DNA from: Arthrobacter sp. AFG20
GTDB taxonomy: Bacteria; Actinomycetota; Actinomycetes; Actinomycetales; Micrococcaceae
NCBI RefSeq assembly: GCF_002892795.1
Contig: NZ_PJMC01000013.1
Coordinates: 62,001 to 126,000 of the forward strand
DNA: 64,000 nt
Direction of reading: 5' to 3'
This document shows positions 42,692 through 55,132 of the stretch, one piece after another. Below the pieces are notes generated by a model. That model was not told the DNA's origin and ran no database searches. It saw nothing but the letters and a program-made list of their open reading frames with translations. The position numbers and the translations under genes were made by a program. Within the stretch, counting starts at the first letter, position 1. Every line of letters starts with the position of its first letter.

Positions 42692-45040
42692 ATGCCCTCG
42701 CCAGCCGCCACGGATCCACAACCCATCCACCCCGGCAGGAGCCGCATACCAGTCCTGGGACGCCTGGCATCGGGCCTCCGCTGGGACCTGCCGGCGTCCC
42801 TCGTGGTGTTCCTCGTTGCCGTTCCACTGTCGCTCGGCATCGCCGCGGCGTCGGGTGCACCGGTGATGGCGGGACTGATCGCGGCCGCAGTGGGAGGCAT
42901 CGTTGCCGGCAGCCTTGGCGGCTCGCCGCTGCAGGTCAGCGGACCGGCAGCTGGCCTTACCGTCATCGTCGCCGGCCTCATTGAGCAGTTCGGCTGGCCC
43001 GTCACCTGCGCCATCACCGTGGCCGCCGGCGTCCTCCAGGTACTGCTTGGCATGGCCAAGGTGGGGCGGGTGGCGCTTGCCATTGCGCCGGTGGTGGTGC
43101 ATGCGATGCTTGCCGGGATCGGCATCATCATCGTCCTGCAGCAGCTGCATGTGATGCTCGGCAGCGAAGCCGGCGAGGCGGCGCTGCACAATATTGTGGC
43201 GCTGCCGGACAGCCTGGCCGCCGTGGATCCGCAGGCCGCGTTCCTGGGGGCTGTGGTGATCGCGCTGCTGGCCGGCTGGAAGCACATGCCGGCCGCCGTC
43301 CGGCGCGTGCCCGGCCCGCTGGTGGCCGTGGTGGCCGCGACGCTGCTGTCCCTCCCGTTCAATTCCGACGTCGACCGGATCACCTTTGACGGTTCGCTGC
43401 TGGACGCCCTCGCCCTCCCGCACCTGCCGCAGGGGGAGTGGACCGCCATTGCCGTCGGCGTCGTCACCATCGCCCTGGTGGCGAGCGTGGAGTCGCTGCT
43501 GTCCGCCGTCGCCGTCGACAAGATGCACCACGGCGAGCGTACAAATTTCAACCGCGAACTGCTCGGCCAGGGTGCTGCCAACGTGACGTCAGGCATGCTG
43601 GGCGGCCTGCCGGTCACCGGTGTGATCGTCCGCAGTGCCACCAACGTCGAGGCCGGGGCGCACACCCGCAAGTCCGCCGTCCTCCACGGCATCTGGGTTC
43701 TGGTCTTTTCCCTGCTGCTGGCGGGCGTCATCCAGCTGGTGCCTCAGGCCGTGCTTGCCGGGCTGCTCATCATGATCGGCATCCGCCTCGTGAAGGTGGC
43801 CGATTTCCAGACGGCACGCGTCACCGGTGACCTGGCCGTCTATGCCGCGACGCTGCTCACGGTGGTGTTCGTTAACCTCCTGGCCGGGGTGCTGATCGGG
43901 CTTGCGCTGGCAGTGCTGCTGGTCCTGTGGCGTGTGGTCCGGGCCAGCATCCACGCGGAGCCCCTCGGCGGAACAGCTGAGGGCCGCTGGCGCGTGGTCA
44001 TCGACGGCTCCTGCACGTTCCTGTCGCTTCCCCGCCTGAGCAAGGTGCTGGCCGCGGTGCCGCCGGCGGCGCCTGTCACGGTGGAGCTCGATGTCGACTA
44101 CCTCGACCACCCGGTGCATGACACCCTCGAGGCCTGGCGCGTGCGGCACGTGAACAACGGCGGCAGTGTCGAGATCGAGGAAACCGGCACCGCCACGCTC
44201 CACGCCGCCGTGGCGGGAACTCCCACACGCGGCTCGTCGCGCTCCGCACTGCGCGGCGGCTTCGCGCCGTGGCGGAGCTGGCAGCGGGACGCTGCGCCGC
44301 TGGCCGCAGAGGCAGCCGGACACGTCCCGGCCCCCGTGCGCTCGGTGCTCAACGGCGTGGACAGCTACCACCGCCGCCACGCCCACCTGCTGCGTCCGCA
44401 CGTCCAGGAGCTGTCCACGTTCCAGGACCCCGACACGCTGTTCATCACCTGCGCCGACTCCCGGCTGGTGCCCAACCTGATCACCAGCAGCGGCCCGGGG
44501 GACCTGTTCACGGTCCGGAACGTGGGCAACATGGTGGGAAGCGACCGCCTCGAACCGTCGGTCGAGGCTTCCCTGAAGTTCGCCCTCGACGAGCTGTCGG
44601 TCACATCGGTGGTGGTCTGCGGCCACTCCGGCTGCGGCGCCATGACCGCCCTGCTCGCCGGACCTGCCGCAGACCAGCAGGGCTTAGACCAGAAAGCCTC
44701 GGACCAGAGTCCGGAAGGCCAGGAAGAACGTTGCCCCGTCGAGTCCTGGCTGGACCACGGACGGCCGAGCCTGGAGTCGTTCCATGCGGGCCACCCCGTC
44801 CAGGTTGCAGCCGAGAAAGCCGGGTACGGCGCGGTGGACCAGCTGGCCATGGTCAACGTGGCCGTCCAGCTCGAACGGCTGCAGCAGCACGCCAGCCTGC
44901 AGGACACCGTCCGGAGCGGTGACGTCCATGTGACGGGCCTTTTCTATGACATCGCCACGGCCCGGGTCCTGCAGATCACGCCCACGGGCATCAGCCACCT
45001 GGATCCGCTGCCGCGGGCCGGAGAGCTGGCCCCGGCCTGA
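42692..45040 (+). CDS. SulP-family anion transporter fused to beta-carbonic anhydrase
   Basis: A 782-residue membrane fusion. The N-terminal 410 residues are SulP (sulfate/bicarbonate permease), with VSGPAAGLTVIVAGLI and VIVRSATNVEAGAHTRKSAVLHGI. A short STAS-like region follows. From about 540 it is a beta-carbonic anhydrase with zinc ligands C587 and D589 in CADSR and H645 and C648 in GHSGCGA. The fusion predicts coupled bicarbonate transport and hydration. ATG 42692 is chosen over a GTG 36 bases upstream because TAAGGA lies just before it. Confidence 0.9.
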   Translation: MPSPAATDPQPIHPGRSRIPVLGRLASGLRWDLPASLVVFLVAVPLSLGIAAASGAPVMAGLIAAAVGGIVAGSLGGSPLQVSGPAAGLTVIVAGLIEQFGWPVTCAITVAAGVLQVLLGMAKVGRVALAIAPVVVHAMLAGIGIIIVLQQLHVMLGSEAGEAALHNIVALPDSLAAVDPQAAFLGAVVIALLAGWKHMPAAVRRVPGPLVAVVAATLLSLPFNSDVDRITFDGSLLDALALPHLPQGEWTAIAVGVVTIALVASVESLLSAVAVDKMHHGERTNFNRELLGQGAANVTSGMLGGLPVTGVIVRSATNVEAGAHTRKSAVLHGIWVLVFSLLLAGVIQLVPQAVLAGLLIMIGIRLVKVADFQTARVTGDLAVYAATLLTVVFVNLLAGVLIGLALAVLLVLWRVVRASIHAEPLGGTAEGRWRVVIDGSCTFLSLPRLSKVLAAVPPAAPVTVELDVDYLDHPVHDTLEAWRVRHVNNGGSVEIEETGTATLHAAVAGTPTRGSSRSALRGGFAPWRSWQRDAAPLAAEAAGHVPAPVRSVLNGVDSYHRRHAHLLRPHVQELSTFQDPDTLFITCADSRLVPNLITSSGPGDLFTVRNVGNMVGSDRLEPSVEASLKFALDELSVTSVVVCGHSGCGAMTALLAGPAADQQGLDQKASDQSPEGQEERCPVESWLDHGRPSLESFHAGHPVQVAAEKAGYGAVDQLAMVNVAVQLERLQQHASLQDTVRSGDVHVTGLFYDIATARVLQITPTGISHLDPLPRAGELAPA

Positions 45041-45081
45041 CGGGCCTGATTCACATCTGACCTGGTTTACATCCGAACAGA

Positions 45082-45128
45082 GTACGCAGTTCGGCGGCCA
45101 CGCAACGACCAGCCGCCGAACTGCGTAC
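45082..45128. repeat. 17-bp perfect inverted repeat
   Basis: Arms 45082-45098 (GTACGCAGTTCGGCGGC) and 45112-45128 are exact complements, loop 13 bases, 41 bases after the SulP fusion stop. There is no T-run; probable 3' end or bidirectional element. The gap up to 45291 shows no gene. Confidence 0.65.
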
Positions 45129-45291
45129 CGCTGTGTAGAGGCGAGTGATGCCGGCGGCAAAGACGGGTAGCCGACCCCCGTGACTCAAGGTGGACGGAAG
45201 CCGTTGAATGGTCTGACCCACACCGGGGTACAGGAAACAGTGCAAGGAACAGCGCAAGCGACGGAGGAGACGGCATGGAAGGGTGCAGGCC

Positions 45292-45745
45292 ATGAGTTCC
45301 GGGCTGGCGTCAGCGGTACAGTTCGCCGGGTCCCTGCCGGGGTCCATCCTGCTCACGCTGGGACAGGCCGTGGTGGTGGTGTGCGCCTGCTCCGACATGG
45401 TCCGTCTGCTCTCAGTGCCGCGCTCCCACCGGCGGTACCTGGCCAACACTGTCTTCCGCACCCTGGCCCTGCCGGCTATCCTGGCCGCCGCGCTCAAGGC
45501 GCTGCTCGACGCGGCCTCCGGCGCCTGGCCAAACGTCACGGCCGGGATGTTTGTGCTGGTGGTCCTGATCTACCGGTGGCGCACCGACACGGACGAGGAC
45601 AGCTGGTGGAAGGGCAAGGGAAAGGCGCTTGGGCGGTGGTTCAGTAAGCGGACTGCATTCGGGTTGCGCCCCGCCCCCGCCGCGGCGCTATTCCTCGACG
45701 GACGGCCAAGCGGGCGTCAGCCGGAGACGTGCCCCACCGTGGCCG

Positions 45746-45756
<11 letters not shown>
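45292..45756 (+). CDS. Small membrane protein of unknown function
   Basis: A 154-residue protein with two or three hydrophobic segments (SILLTLGQAVVVVCACSDMV, ALPAILAAALKALLDAA, NVTAGMFVLVVLIYRW) and a charged C-terminus. No family recognised. The last 11 bases overlap the convergent helicase gene, and the Pro/Ala-rich C-terminal 35 residues are unlike the rest. ATG 45292 is preceded by GAAGG. Confidence 0.55.
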
Positions 45757-49153
<3,397 letters not shown>

Positions 49154-49338
49154 GGGTGCGCGCTACTTTCGGCAGGTCGAAAATCTGCAGGTTATCTGAT
49201 CCATCTTAGTCAGCCGGGAGAGCCTCTGAAACTTCGCAGAGCGGTTCACCCGGAATGGCCCCGGTGCTACGGTGGGAAGTGATTTACGGCACATTTCATC
49301 CACGGTTTGAGCACGGTTCAAAGGGATAGGAGATCGAA

Positions 49339-49572
49339 ATGGTTGAGCGAGGCAACGCTAAGCACGGGTCCGAACTGGACGACCAAATGAAGCACGAGAC
49401 CCAGGCCTTGCGCCAAGGCAGCCGTTCAGGCCACGTCGAGGAATTCCGGGAGACCGAACCGCTTCCGGACGACACCGACAGCCAGGAGGTCCGGGAGGCC
49501 GTGCGTGAAAACCTGCCGCCGGAAGCCCCGGAGGCGGGCAACACCGGCAGCGTACCTGACCGGGAGGCCTGA
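49339..49572 (+). CDS. Small hydrophilic protein upstream of the Balon-like gene
   Basis: A 77-residue, charged, low-complexity protein (KHETQALRQGSRSGHVEEFRETEPLPDDTDSQEVREAVRENLPPEAPEAGN), no known domain. GGATAGGAG before the ATG supports translation. Its stop is five bases before the next start, so the two form one unit. Confidence 0.65.
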   Translation: MVERGNAKHGSELDDQMKHETQALRQGSRSGHVEEFRETEPLPDDTDSQEVREAVRENLPPEAPEAGNTGSVPDREA

Positions 49573-49577
49573 GCGTA

Positions 49578-50774
49578 ATGGCTGTGGCGCTGTCCAAGTA
49601 CTCAAAGCTCTTTGACGGGAACGGAGCCTGGTGCACCGTGCTGACGGATGCCGGCACGGGCACAGTGGATTCCCTTCAGGCTGCGGACGCCAGGCCGGAG
49701 CGCATCAGGGATGACCTGCTTGCCGCCGGGGCGTCGAAAGCGGACGCGGAGGCCGTTGAGCAGGCCGTGCAGCCCGTGGAGGGAGTGCCGAATCCTGTGG
49801 CACGCTTCCTCATAGCGCATGACGGGCGCGTGGAAGTCGACGAGGTGCTCCCCGGGGAGCGCGTGGACAATCCGTATTTAAACGTCGGCATCATTCCGGA
49901 CCTGCTGCCACTCATCCGCCATGCCGACCTCGGCGTTGCCGCTGTGGCGGCCAGTGTGGACCGGACGGGTGCGGACATCACCCTGTCCTACGGCAGGCAT
50001 GCTGCCGGCGGCGGGGGAAAGGCATTCAGCGAAACCACTCAGGGGAGCACGGAAAACATCAAGAAGGTCCCCGGCGGGGGCTGGGCGCAAGGCAGGTTCC
50101 AGCATCGCACCGAGGAGATCTGGCGGAGGAACACCGAGGAGGTGGCTGCGGAAATAGACCGCCTCGTGGAAAAGGAACGTCCCGCTGTAGTGGTCATCGG
50201 CGGGGACATCCGCGCGCGCGACCTGGTTCTCGACCAGCTGTCCAAGCGCAGCCGTGCCATCGCCACCACCGTCGAAACGCACACCCGGGCGTCCGGCGCG
50301 GACCCGGAAGCGATGAACACCGCCGTCGAAAAGTCGCTGGCCGAAGCCCAGGCGCGCTCCCAGCAGCAGCTGCTGGAAAAGCTGTCGGAGGAAAAGGGGC
50401 AGAACAGCGCCGGAGCGGCATTCGGCGTCGGACGCGTGGTCCAGGCGCTGCAGCAGGCGCAAGTCCAGACCCTGGTGCTCAGCGACCAGCTGACAGCGGA
50501 TCCCGGGGCCGGAAACACAGCCACGGATCCGGAAAGCCGCCCGGCGCGGAGCATGCTGGTCCTCGGGGCGAGCCCGTGGATCGCCACGGCACCGGAAGAA
50601 GCTGTGGGCGCTGACGTCCTGGGTGAGGCTCCGGCGCCCGCCGCCCTCATCAGGGCTGCGGTTCTCACAGACGCGGAAGTGGAGTTCGTGCCCGCGGCCG
50701 CCATTCCCGGCGGAGCCCCTGCTGCTGCCCTGCTGCGTTGGGAAACCGGCCCCGCTGTTCCCGGCGGGCAATAA
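49578..50774 (+). CDS. Bacterial eRF1/Pelota-like protein of the Rv2629/Balon group
   Basis: A 398-residue protein of the bacterial archaeo-eukaryotic release factor family 2. It has an N-terminal domain, a central domain with GGGWAQGRFQHRTEEIWRRNTEEVAAEIDRL in place of the GGQ region of true release factors, and a C-terminal eL30-like domain with VVQALQQAQVQTLVL. Rv2629 and Msmeg1130 are of this type, and the latter was shown bound to ribosomes as a hibernation factor related to Balon. By family, a stress-time ribosome-binding protein. The GGGAGG upstream lies in the 77-residue gene. Confidence 0.72.
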   Translation: MAVALSKYSKLFDGNGAWCTVLTDAGTGTVDSLQAADARPERIRDDLLAAGASKADAEAVEQAVQPVEGVPNPVARFLIAHDGRVEVDEVLPGERVDNPYLNVGIIPDLLPLIRHADLGVAAVAASVDRTGADITLSYGRHAAGGGGKAFSETTQGSTENIKKVPGGGWAQGRFQHRTEEIWRRNTEEVAAEIDRLVEKERPAVVVIGGDIRARDLVLDQLSKRSRAIATTVETHTRASGADPEAMNTAVEKSLAEAQARSQQQLLEKLSEEKGQNSAGAAFGVGRVVQALQQAQVQTLVLSDQLTADPGAGNTATDPESRPARSMLVLGASPWIATAPEEAVGADVLGEAPAPAALIRAAVLTDAEVEFVPAAAIPGGAPAAALLRWETGPAVPGGQ

Positions 50775-50789
50775 GACGAAAGACAAGTC

Positions 50790-50831
50790 CGACGGCGGGA
50801 GGTCGCCTCTCAAGGGGGCCTCCCGCCGTCG
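50790..50831 (+). terminator. Hairpin after the Balon-like gene
   Basis: CGACGGCGGGAGG (50790-50802) and CCTCCCGCCGTCG (50819-50831) pair perfectly over 13 bp with a 16-base loop, 16 bases after the stop. No T-run. The rest of the 200-base gap is empty. Confidence 0.65.
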
Positions 50832-50976
50832 TGCTGCCCTGCAGGCGGGGCTCCCCCGAAAGGCCACGGCGCAAACTTCGCCTGACGTTCACTTCGCCCT
50901 CAACCTGCGGGCTGCCGGTGGCGCGTACGTTGAGAGAGTCCTGAGCATCACCGGCTTTCTGCAGTAAGGATTTCCC

Positions 50977-51846
50977 ATGACTTCCAGTGAATACCCCGTT
51001 GTCCTGACCGTCGAAGGCGCAGCAGGCGACGGCAGTGCCAGTGACGCAGAGGTCGTTGATTCCAACGTCGCCGTGGTGAACGCCATGTACCGGGAGCTCC
51101 TCGGCCCGGGGGAGATCGCGCCTAACGCCCTGCGCAGCTACTTCGTGGACTTCTACCTGACGCAGTCCCTGGGCGGAGGCTTTGCGCAGTACGTCTTCAC
51201 GGCCCCGGACCGTGAGGAGCTTGACGCCTACATCCGCGAGGGCCTGCAAGGCATGGGCGCCGCCGGGAACGTTGACCTCTTCGACCGCACCGTGGAGGCA
51301 TTCGACTCCCTGTCGGAGGAGGAAGCGGACATTTACCTGGACGGCGAGGCCGGCGCCGAGCTCCCGGAAGGCGTGCAGGCCATGGAGGACCTCGACGCCG
51401 AATTCGAATCGCTCCTCGAAGCGGAAGACATTGTGGCCCTCAACGCGGCGTGGCTGCGTGGACAGGAAGACCTGTTGGTCCTGGACGATGACGAGCTCAC
51501 CGCACACATCGCCAAGCGTGTGGCGGCGCTGCCGGACCTCGAAGAGCGGCGCGCCGAGGCCGAGGATGAGGCCTTGGAAAACGCCCCGGAATTCGAGGTC
51601 ATCATCCGCGAGCTGTGCGACATCGCCGGGTACGAGCTGCACAAAATCACCATGGGCGATCCGAACTACGACCACAACGGCGAGAAGGTGCTCGCGTGGT
51701 GCTTCAGCACCGACCACGGCGACTTTCTCATGATCGAGGACGACGACGAGGCCTTCATGCTCAACCCGGATACCAAGGAAATCGTGGCCGCCGTCGAGTT
51801 CGAAGAACTGGGCGGAGAACTGGACGAGGACCTCGTGGAGGCGTAG
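50977..51846 (+). CDS. DMP19/DUF4375-like protein
   Basis: A 289-residue acidic protein. NALRSYFVDFYLTQSLGGGFAQYVFTAPDREELDAYIREGLQGMGAAGNVDLFDRTVEAF resembles the DMP19-type domain (DUF4375), where NGGxxQYxxN is conserved. The C-terminal 80 residues (GDFLMIEDDDEAFMLNPDTKEIVAAVEFEELGG) look like an extra small domain. Function unknown; a role as a DNA mimic is only a possibility. ATG has AAGGA upstream; a strong terminator follows. Confidence 0.6.
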   Translation: MTSSEYPVVLTVEGAAGDGSASDAEVVDSNVAVVNAMYRELLGPGEIAPNALRSYFVDFYLTQSLGGGFAQYVFTAPDREELDAYIREGLQGMGAAGNVDLFDRTVEAFDSLSEEEADIYLDGEAGAELPEGVQAMEDLDAEFESLLEAEDIVALNAAWLRGQEDLLVLDDDELTAHIAKRVAALPDLEERRAEAEDEALENAPEFEVIIRELCDIAGYELHKITMGDPNYDHNGEKVLAWCFSTDHGDFLMIEDDDEAFMLNPDTKEIVAAVEFEELGGELDEDLVEA

Positions 51847-51889
51847 CGCCGCGGGGCAAACCGGGCGGGTGCCTTGTCGAACCCCGGTC

Positions 51890-51920
51890 CTGCGGGACCC
51901 CTCGTTGAGGGGTCCCGCAG
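51890..51920 (+). terminator. Rho-independent terminator
   Basis: CTGCGGGACCCCTC (51890-51903) and its exact complement (51907-51920) form a 14-bp stem with a three-base loop, followed by CTTTT. It is the most canonical terminator in the window, 44 bases after the DMP19-like gene. Confidence 0.85.
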
Positions 51921-52048
51921 CTTTTGGTTAAAGGTTTCCCCAGCGTGGCGTCCGGATACTGGCATCCTCTTCAGACCATGGACCTGAAGAGGATCACCTC
52001 GCTGGGTCTCGGCCGGGTGAAGTCTGGGGCCTTTGAGGGGAGCTTTCC

Positions 52049-53770
52049 ATGAAACCTGCAAGAAATCGTCCGCGTCTGGCAGCCGCCATCACGGCTGGCG
52101 CGCTGGTGGCGCTGGCCGTTCCGACCACGGTTGTTCCGGCTTTCGCCGTCATCAGCGACCCGGGTACACACATCATCACCGTTTTCCCGGAACGGGACAT
52201 GGTCTCAGCCGAAGGGTACGCAGCCGGCGACCGTCCCACCATCCAGGTTCTTCGCGGCGGCACAGTCATTGGCACAGCGTCGAACCTGGTGCCTGCGGAG
52301 GGCATCGTGGAAGTCAACCACCCCGGCGGAGGATGCTGGGAAGGCACCACCCCGGACATTCGCCCGGGTGATGTGGTCCGCGTTCTGACAGCGCCCGACG
52401 TCGGCGACCAGACGTTCGTCGGGAACGTCATCGTCACGCAGCCGGCCACCAAGATCAACGCCAGCACCGTCGTCATGAAGGGCACCGCTGTTGCACCCGG
52501 CGGCGGGCAGCTTCCGGCGGACCAGCTGGAAGCCAGGGTCGTGGCGGCCAACCAGTCCTTCGCAAGCAACGGGCGCCGCACGCTTCGTGCTAGCGCAGCG
52601 GCGGGTGACGACGGCACGATCGCTTATGACGGTCCTGGCCTCACCACCTGGACGGCCACCTGGACGGGCCTCGGCGGCATTGGTGCGGACGGCCTGACCG
52701 ACGCAGACCGCGCAGCATCACGCACCAACTCCGAAAGCCGGGGCATGTGGCTGGGACGCGACGCCGCGGTCGGAAACGAAGTCACGATTTTCGAGTACGC
52801 GGCCATCGGCGGTCCGGCCGGCCCGGAATGCACGGCACCCCTGGCCAAGGGACCGAGCACACCCGACCTGACCGCGGCAAGCGACACCGGCCGCCTTAAT
52901 GCTGACAACATCACGCGCAACACCACGCCCACCTTTGCGGGTGCCGTCGCATTGGCGGACGCCGCCAGCGTCAACCTCTACATTGACGGCGTGCCCAGCG
53001 GTTCGGCATCCGTGGGCGCTAACGGCAGCTACTCGATCACGTCCAGCCGGGCCCTGGTCAACGGACGGCACACCGTCACAGCCGGAGAGGTCAGCCCGGG
53101 TGGCATCGAAACACGCTCCGCCGGCTCACTGGCCGTCACCGTCGACACCGTGGCGCCCTCGGTGACCGCCAAGGCTCCGGCCATCAACTCACTGATGGTC
53201 AGCCAGACGGCCAACGTCACGGCAACCTTCAGTGAGCCGGTCGCCGGCGTAGGATTCGCAGCCTTCAATTTGAAGAACTCCGCGGGGGCGGTGATCGCTG
53301 CTCCCGTCACCTGGAACGCCACGACCCGTGTGGCCACCGCCAACCCTAACGTAACGCTCACTGCCGACCGGAAGCACACGGTAACCCTGACTTCAGGCAT
53401 CACGGACATCGCCGGCAACCCGATTGCCGCGAACTCCTGGGTGTTCACGACGGGCCCACGCCCGGTGGTGACCGCGAAATCGCCGGCAGCCAACGCGACC
53501 GGGGTCAGCCGCACGGCCAACGTCACGGCGACGATTAGTGAAGGGGTCACCGGCGTGGCCAACGGCACCTTCGCCCTCCGCAACGCCGCCACGGGCGCCC
53601 TGGTGAGCTACGCCGTCGGCTACAACACCACCAGCCACGTGGCAACACTGAACCCGAACGTGACCCTGGCGGCCAACACGAGGTACACGGCCGCTATTTC
53701 CGCGAACATCAAGGATGCAGGAGGCAACCCCCTCAGCGGACAGACCTGGAGTTTCACCACAGGACGGTAG
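52049..53770 (+). CDS. Secreted protein with Ig-like (Big_5) domains
   Basis: A 573-residue exported protein. The signal peptide is about residues 1-32 (LAAAITAGALVALAVPTTVVPAFA). A unique N-terminal region is followed by an Ig-like region (TPTFAGAVALADAASVNLYIDGV) and two copies of a Big_5-type unit, each with NVTATFSEPVxGV and ITDIAGNPIAANSWVFTTG. No sortase motif is seen. It is a likely surface or matrix-binding protein, function unknown. AGGGGAG precedes the ATG. Confidence 0.8.
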   Translation: MKPARNRPRLAAAITAGALVALAVPTTVVPAFAVISDPGTHIITVFPERDMVSAEGYAAGDRPTIQVLRGGTVIGTASNLVPAEGIVEVNHPGGGCWEGTTPDIRPGDVVRVLTAPDVGDQTFVGNVIVTQPATKINASTVVMKGTAVAPGGGQLPADQLEARVVAANQSFASNGRRTLRASAAAGDDGTIAYDGPGLTTWTATWTGLGGIGADGLTDADRAASRTNSESRGMWLGRDAAVGNEVTIFEYAAIGGPAGPECTAPLAKGPSTPDLTAASDTGRLNADNITRNTTPTFAGAVALADAASVNLYIDGVPSGSASVGANGSYSITSSRALVNGRHTVTAGEVSPGGIETRSAGSLAVTVDTVAPSVTAKAPAINSLMVSQTANVTATFSEPVAGVGFAAFNLKNSAGAVIAAPVTWNATTRVATANPNVTLTADRKHTVTLTSGITDIAGNPIAANSWVFTTGPRPVVTAKSPAANATGVSRTANVTATISEGVTGVANGTFALRNAATGALVSYAVGYNTTSHVATLNPNVTLAANTRYTAAISANIKDAGGNPLSGQTWSFTTGR

Positions 53771-53776
53771 TACGTA

Positions 53777-53816
53777 TCCGGCCCGGTGCCGTCCGAAAGG
53801 GCAGCGCCGGGCCGGA
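53777..53816 (+). terminator. Hairpin after the Ig-like protein
   Basis: TCCGGCCCGGTGC (53777-53789) pairs with GCGCCGGGCCGGA (53804-53816), one mismatch, loop 14 bases. It separates the secreted-protein gene from the lacI promoter. Confidence 0.65.
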
Positions 53817-53902
53817 CCCATGCCCGCCGGTTGAGCCCGGGGCCACGCCCGCAGGGTTACCTGGCCGAGCTTGCGAGGTTAGGGTCCGGGTGGGAGTGAC
53901 GG

Positions 53903-53958
53903 TTGACACATGCAAAACGTTTTGTGTACTCTCATTCACACGGAACCAAAACGTTTTG
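53903..53958 (+). promoter_or_regulatory. lacI promoter with two operators
   Basis: TTGACA (53903-53908) and TGTACT (53925-53930) are 16 bases apart. The palindrome CAAAACGTTTTG occurs at 53913-53924, filling the spacer, and at 53947-53958, in the leader. Centres are 34 bp apart. The motif matches the symmetric LacI-family consensus with central CG. The repressor should control itself and the downstream sugar genes. Confidence 0.82.
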
Positions 53959-53970
53959 CAAAGGAAGTCG

Positions 53971-54993
53971 ATGACGACGCGAGTAGGGATACGCGAAGTG
54001 GCCAAGGCCGCCGGAGTCTCAGTGACCACTGTGTCCCACGCACTCAACGACGCCACCAGCTCCCGGGTCAAAGCGGAAACCCAGCAGCATGTCAGGGACG
54101 TGGCCAAGAACCTTGGCTACGCTCCCAACAGGCTCGCCAGCGGGCTGCGCAACCAGCGCTCCCAGATCCTCGGCCTGGTCAGCGACGAGATCACCACCAC
54201 GCCATTCGCCGGGGCCATGATCCGCGGAGCGCAGGACGCGGCCTACGAGCGGGGCTACGTGGTCATGGTGGTGAACTCGGGCCTGGACAGCGAGCTCGAA
54301 CACCGCGAAATCACCATGCTTCAGCAGCACCAGGTGGACGGCGTGGTGTACGCCCGGCTGTACCACCAGGGAGTCGAACTGCCCCCGGCGCTCGCCGGGA
54401 TCCCCACAGTGTTGCTGGACGCCGTCACCGGGGACCCCACGGTGTCGTCCATCGTCCCGGACGAGGTCGATGCCGCCGAAACCGCGGTCGAAGCCCTCAT
54501 CAGGGCAGGCCACACGCGGATCGGCATGATCAACAACGTGGACGACATTCCCGCAACGCACGGCCGGCTGGAAGGATTCCACAACGCCCTGCGACGCCAC
54601 GGCATCCAGCACGATCCAAGGCACCTCGTCATTGCCGAGCCGGAGACCTCCGGGGGCAGAGAAGCCGCGCTGGCGCTGCTCAGCCGGCCGGACCCGCCAA
54701 CAGCACTGTTCTGCTTCAGCGACAGGATGGCCATGGGCGCGTACCAGGCGGCTACAGCGCTGGGACTGAACATCCCGGACGACGTTTCGATCGTGGGCAT
54801 CGATAACCTGGAGCTCATCTCGGACTCGCTGTGGCCGGGCCTGACCACCGTGGCCCTGCCGCATTACGACATGGGGCGGTGGGCGGTCAACCGGGTTCTT
54901 GACGACATTGAGAATCCGGGCAGGCCGCCGGAACAGGTGCGGCTCGAATGTCCCCTGGTCGAACGGGGCTCTGTAGGGCCGCCCCGGGCCTGA
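53971..54993 (+). CDS. LacI-family transcriptional regulator
   Basis: A 340-residue repressor. The helix-turn-helix is GIREVAKAAGVSVTTVSHALN and the hinge is APNRLASGLRNQ. The C-terminal periplasmic-binding fold has GIDNLELISDSLWPGLTTVALP. It is followed by the ABC transporter and GH32 enzyme on the same strand, so a sucrose/fructan ligand is likely. ATG 53971 has AAGGAAG upstream. Confidence 0.9.
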   Translation: MTTRVGIREVAKAAGVSVTTVSHALNDATSSRVKAETQQHVRDVAKNLGYAPNRLASGLRNQRSQILGLVSDEITTTPFAGAMIRGAQDAAYERGYVVMVVNSGLDSELEHREITMLQQHQVDGVVYARLYHQGVELPPALAGIPTVLLDAVTGDPTVSSIVPDEVDAAETAVEALIRAGHTRIGMINNVDDIPATHGRLEGFHNALRRHGIQHDPRHLVIAEPETSGGREAALALLSRPDPPTALFCFSDRMAMGAYQAATALGLNIPDDVSIVGIDNLELISDSLWPGLTTVALPHYDMGRWAVNRVLDDIENPGRPPEQVRLECPLVERGSVGPPRA

Positions 54994-55044
54994 CCGCATT
55001 CCAAAACAACCATCACCAGCAATCCACCCGGCGTCCGCCTGAAA

Positions 55045-55078
55045 AAGGGACGCAGCCGTTGCAGCGGCCGCGTCCCTT
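55045..55078 (+). terminator. Hairpin between lacI and the ABC operon
   Basis: AAGGGACGCAGCCG (55045-55058) pairs with CGGCCGCGTCCCTT (55065-55078), one mismatch, loop six bases. It lies in the 139-base gap and could limit read-through from lacI. I see no clear promoter for the ABC genes. Confidence 0.6.
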
Positions 55079-55132
55079 CGGGACCCCGGGCCAATCATCC
55101 ACGCGCAAAATCAGCAGAAAGACTGGACCTTC

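Noticed and set aside
45051..45539. Minus-strand frame of 162 codons after the SulP fusion
   Set aside because: It crosses an inverted repeat and has no ribosome site or motif; it overlaps the more plausible membrane-protein gene.
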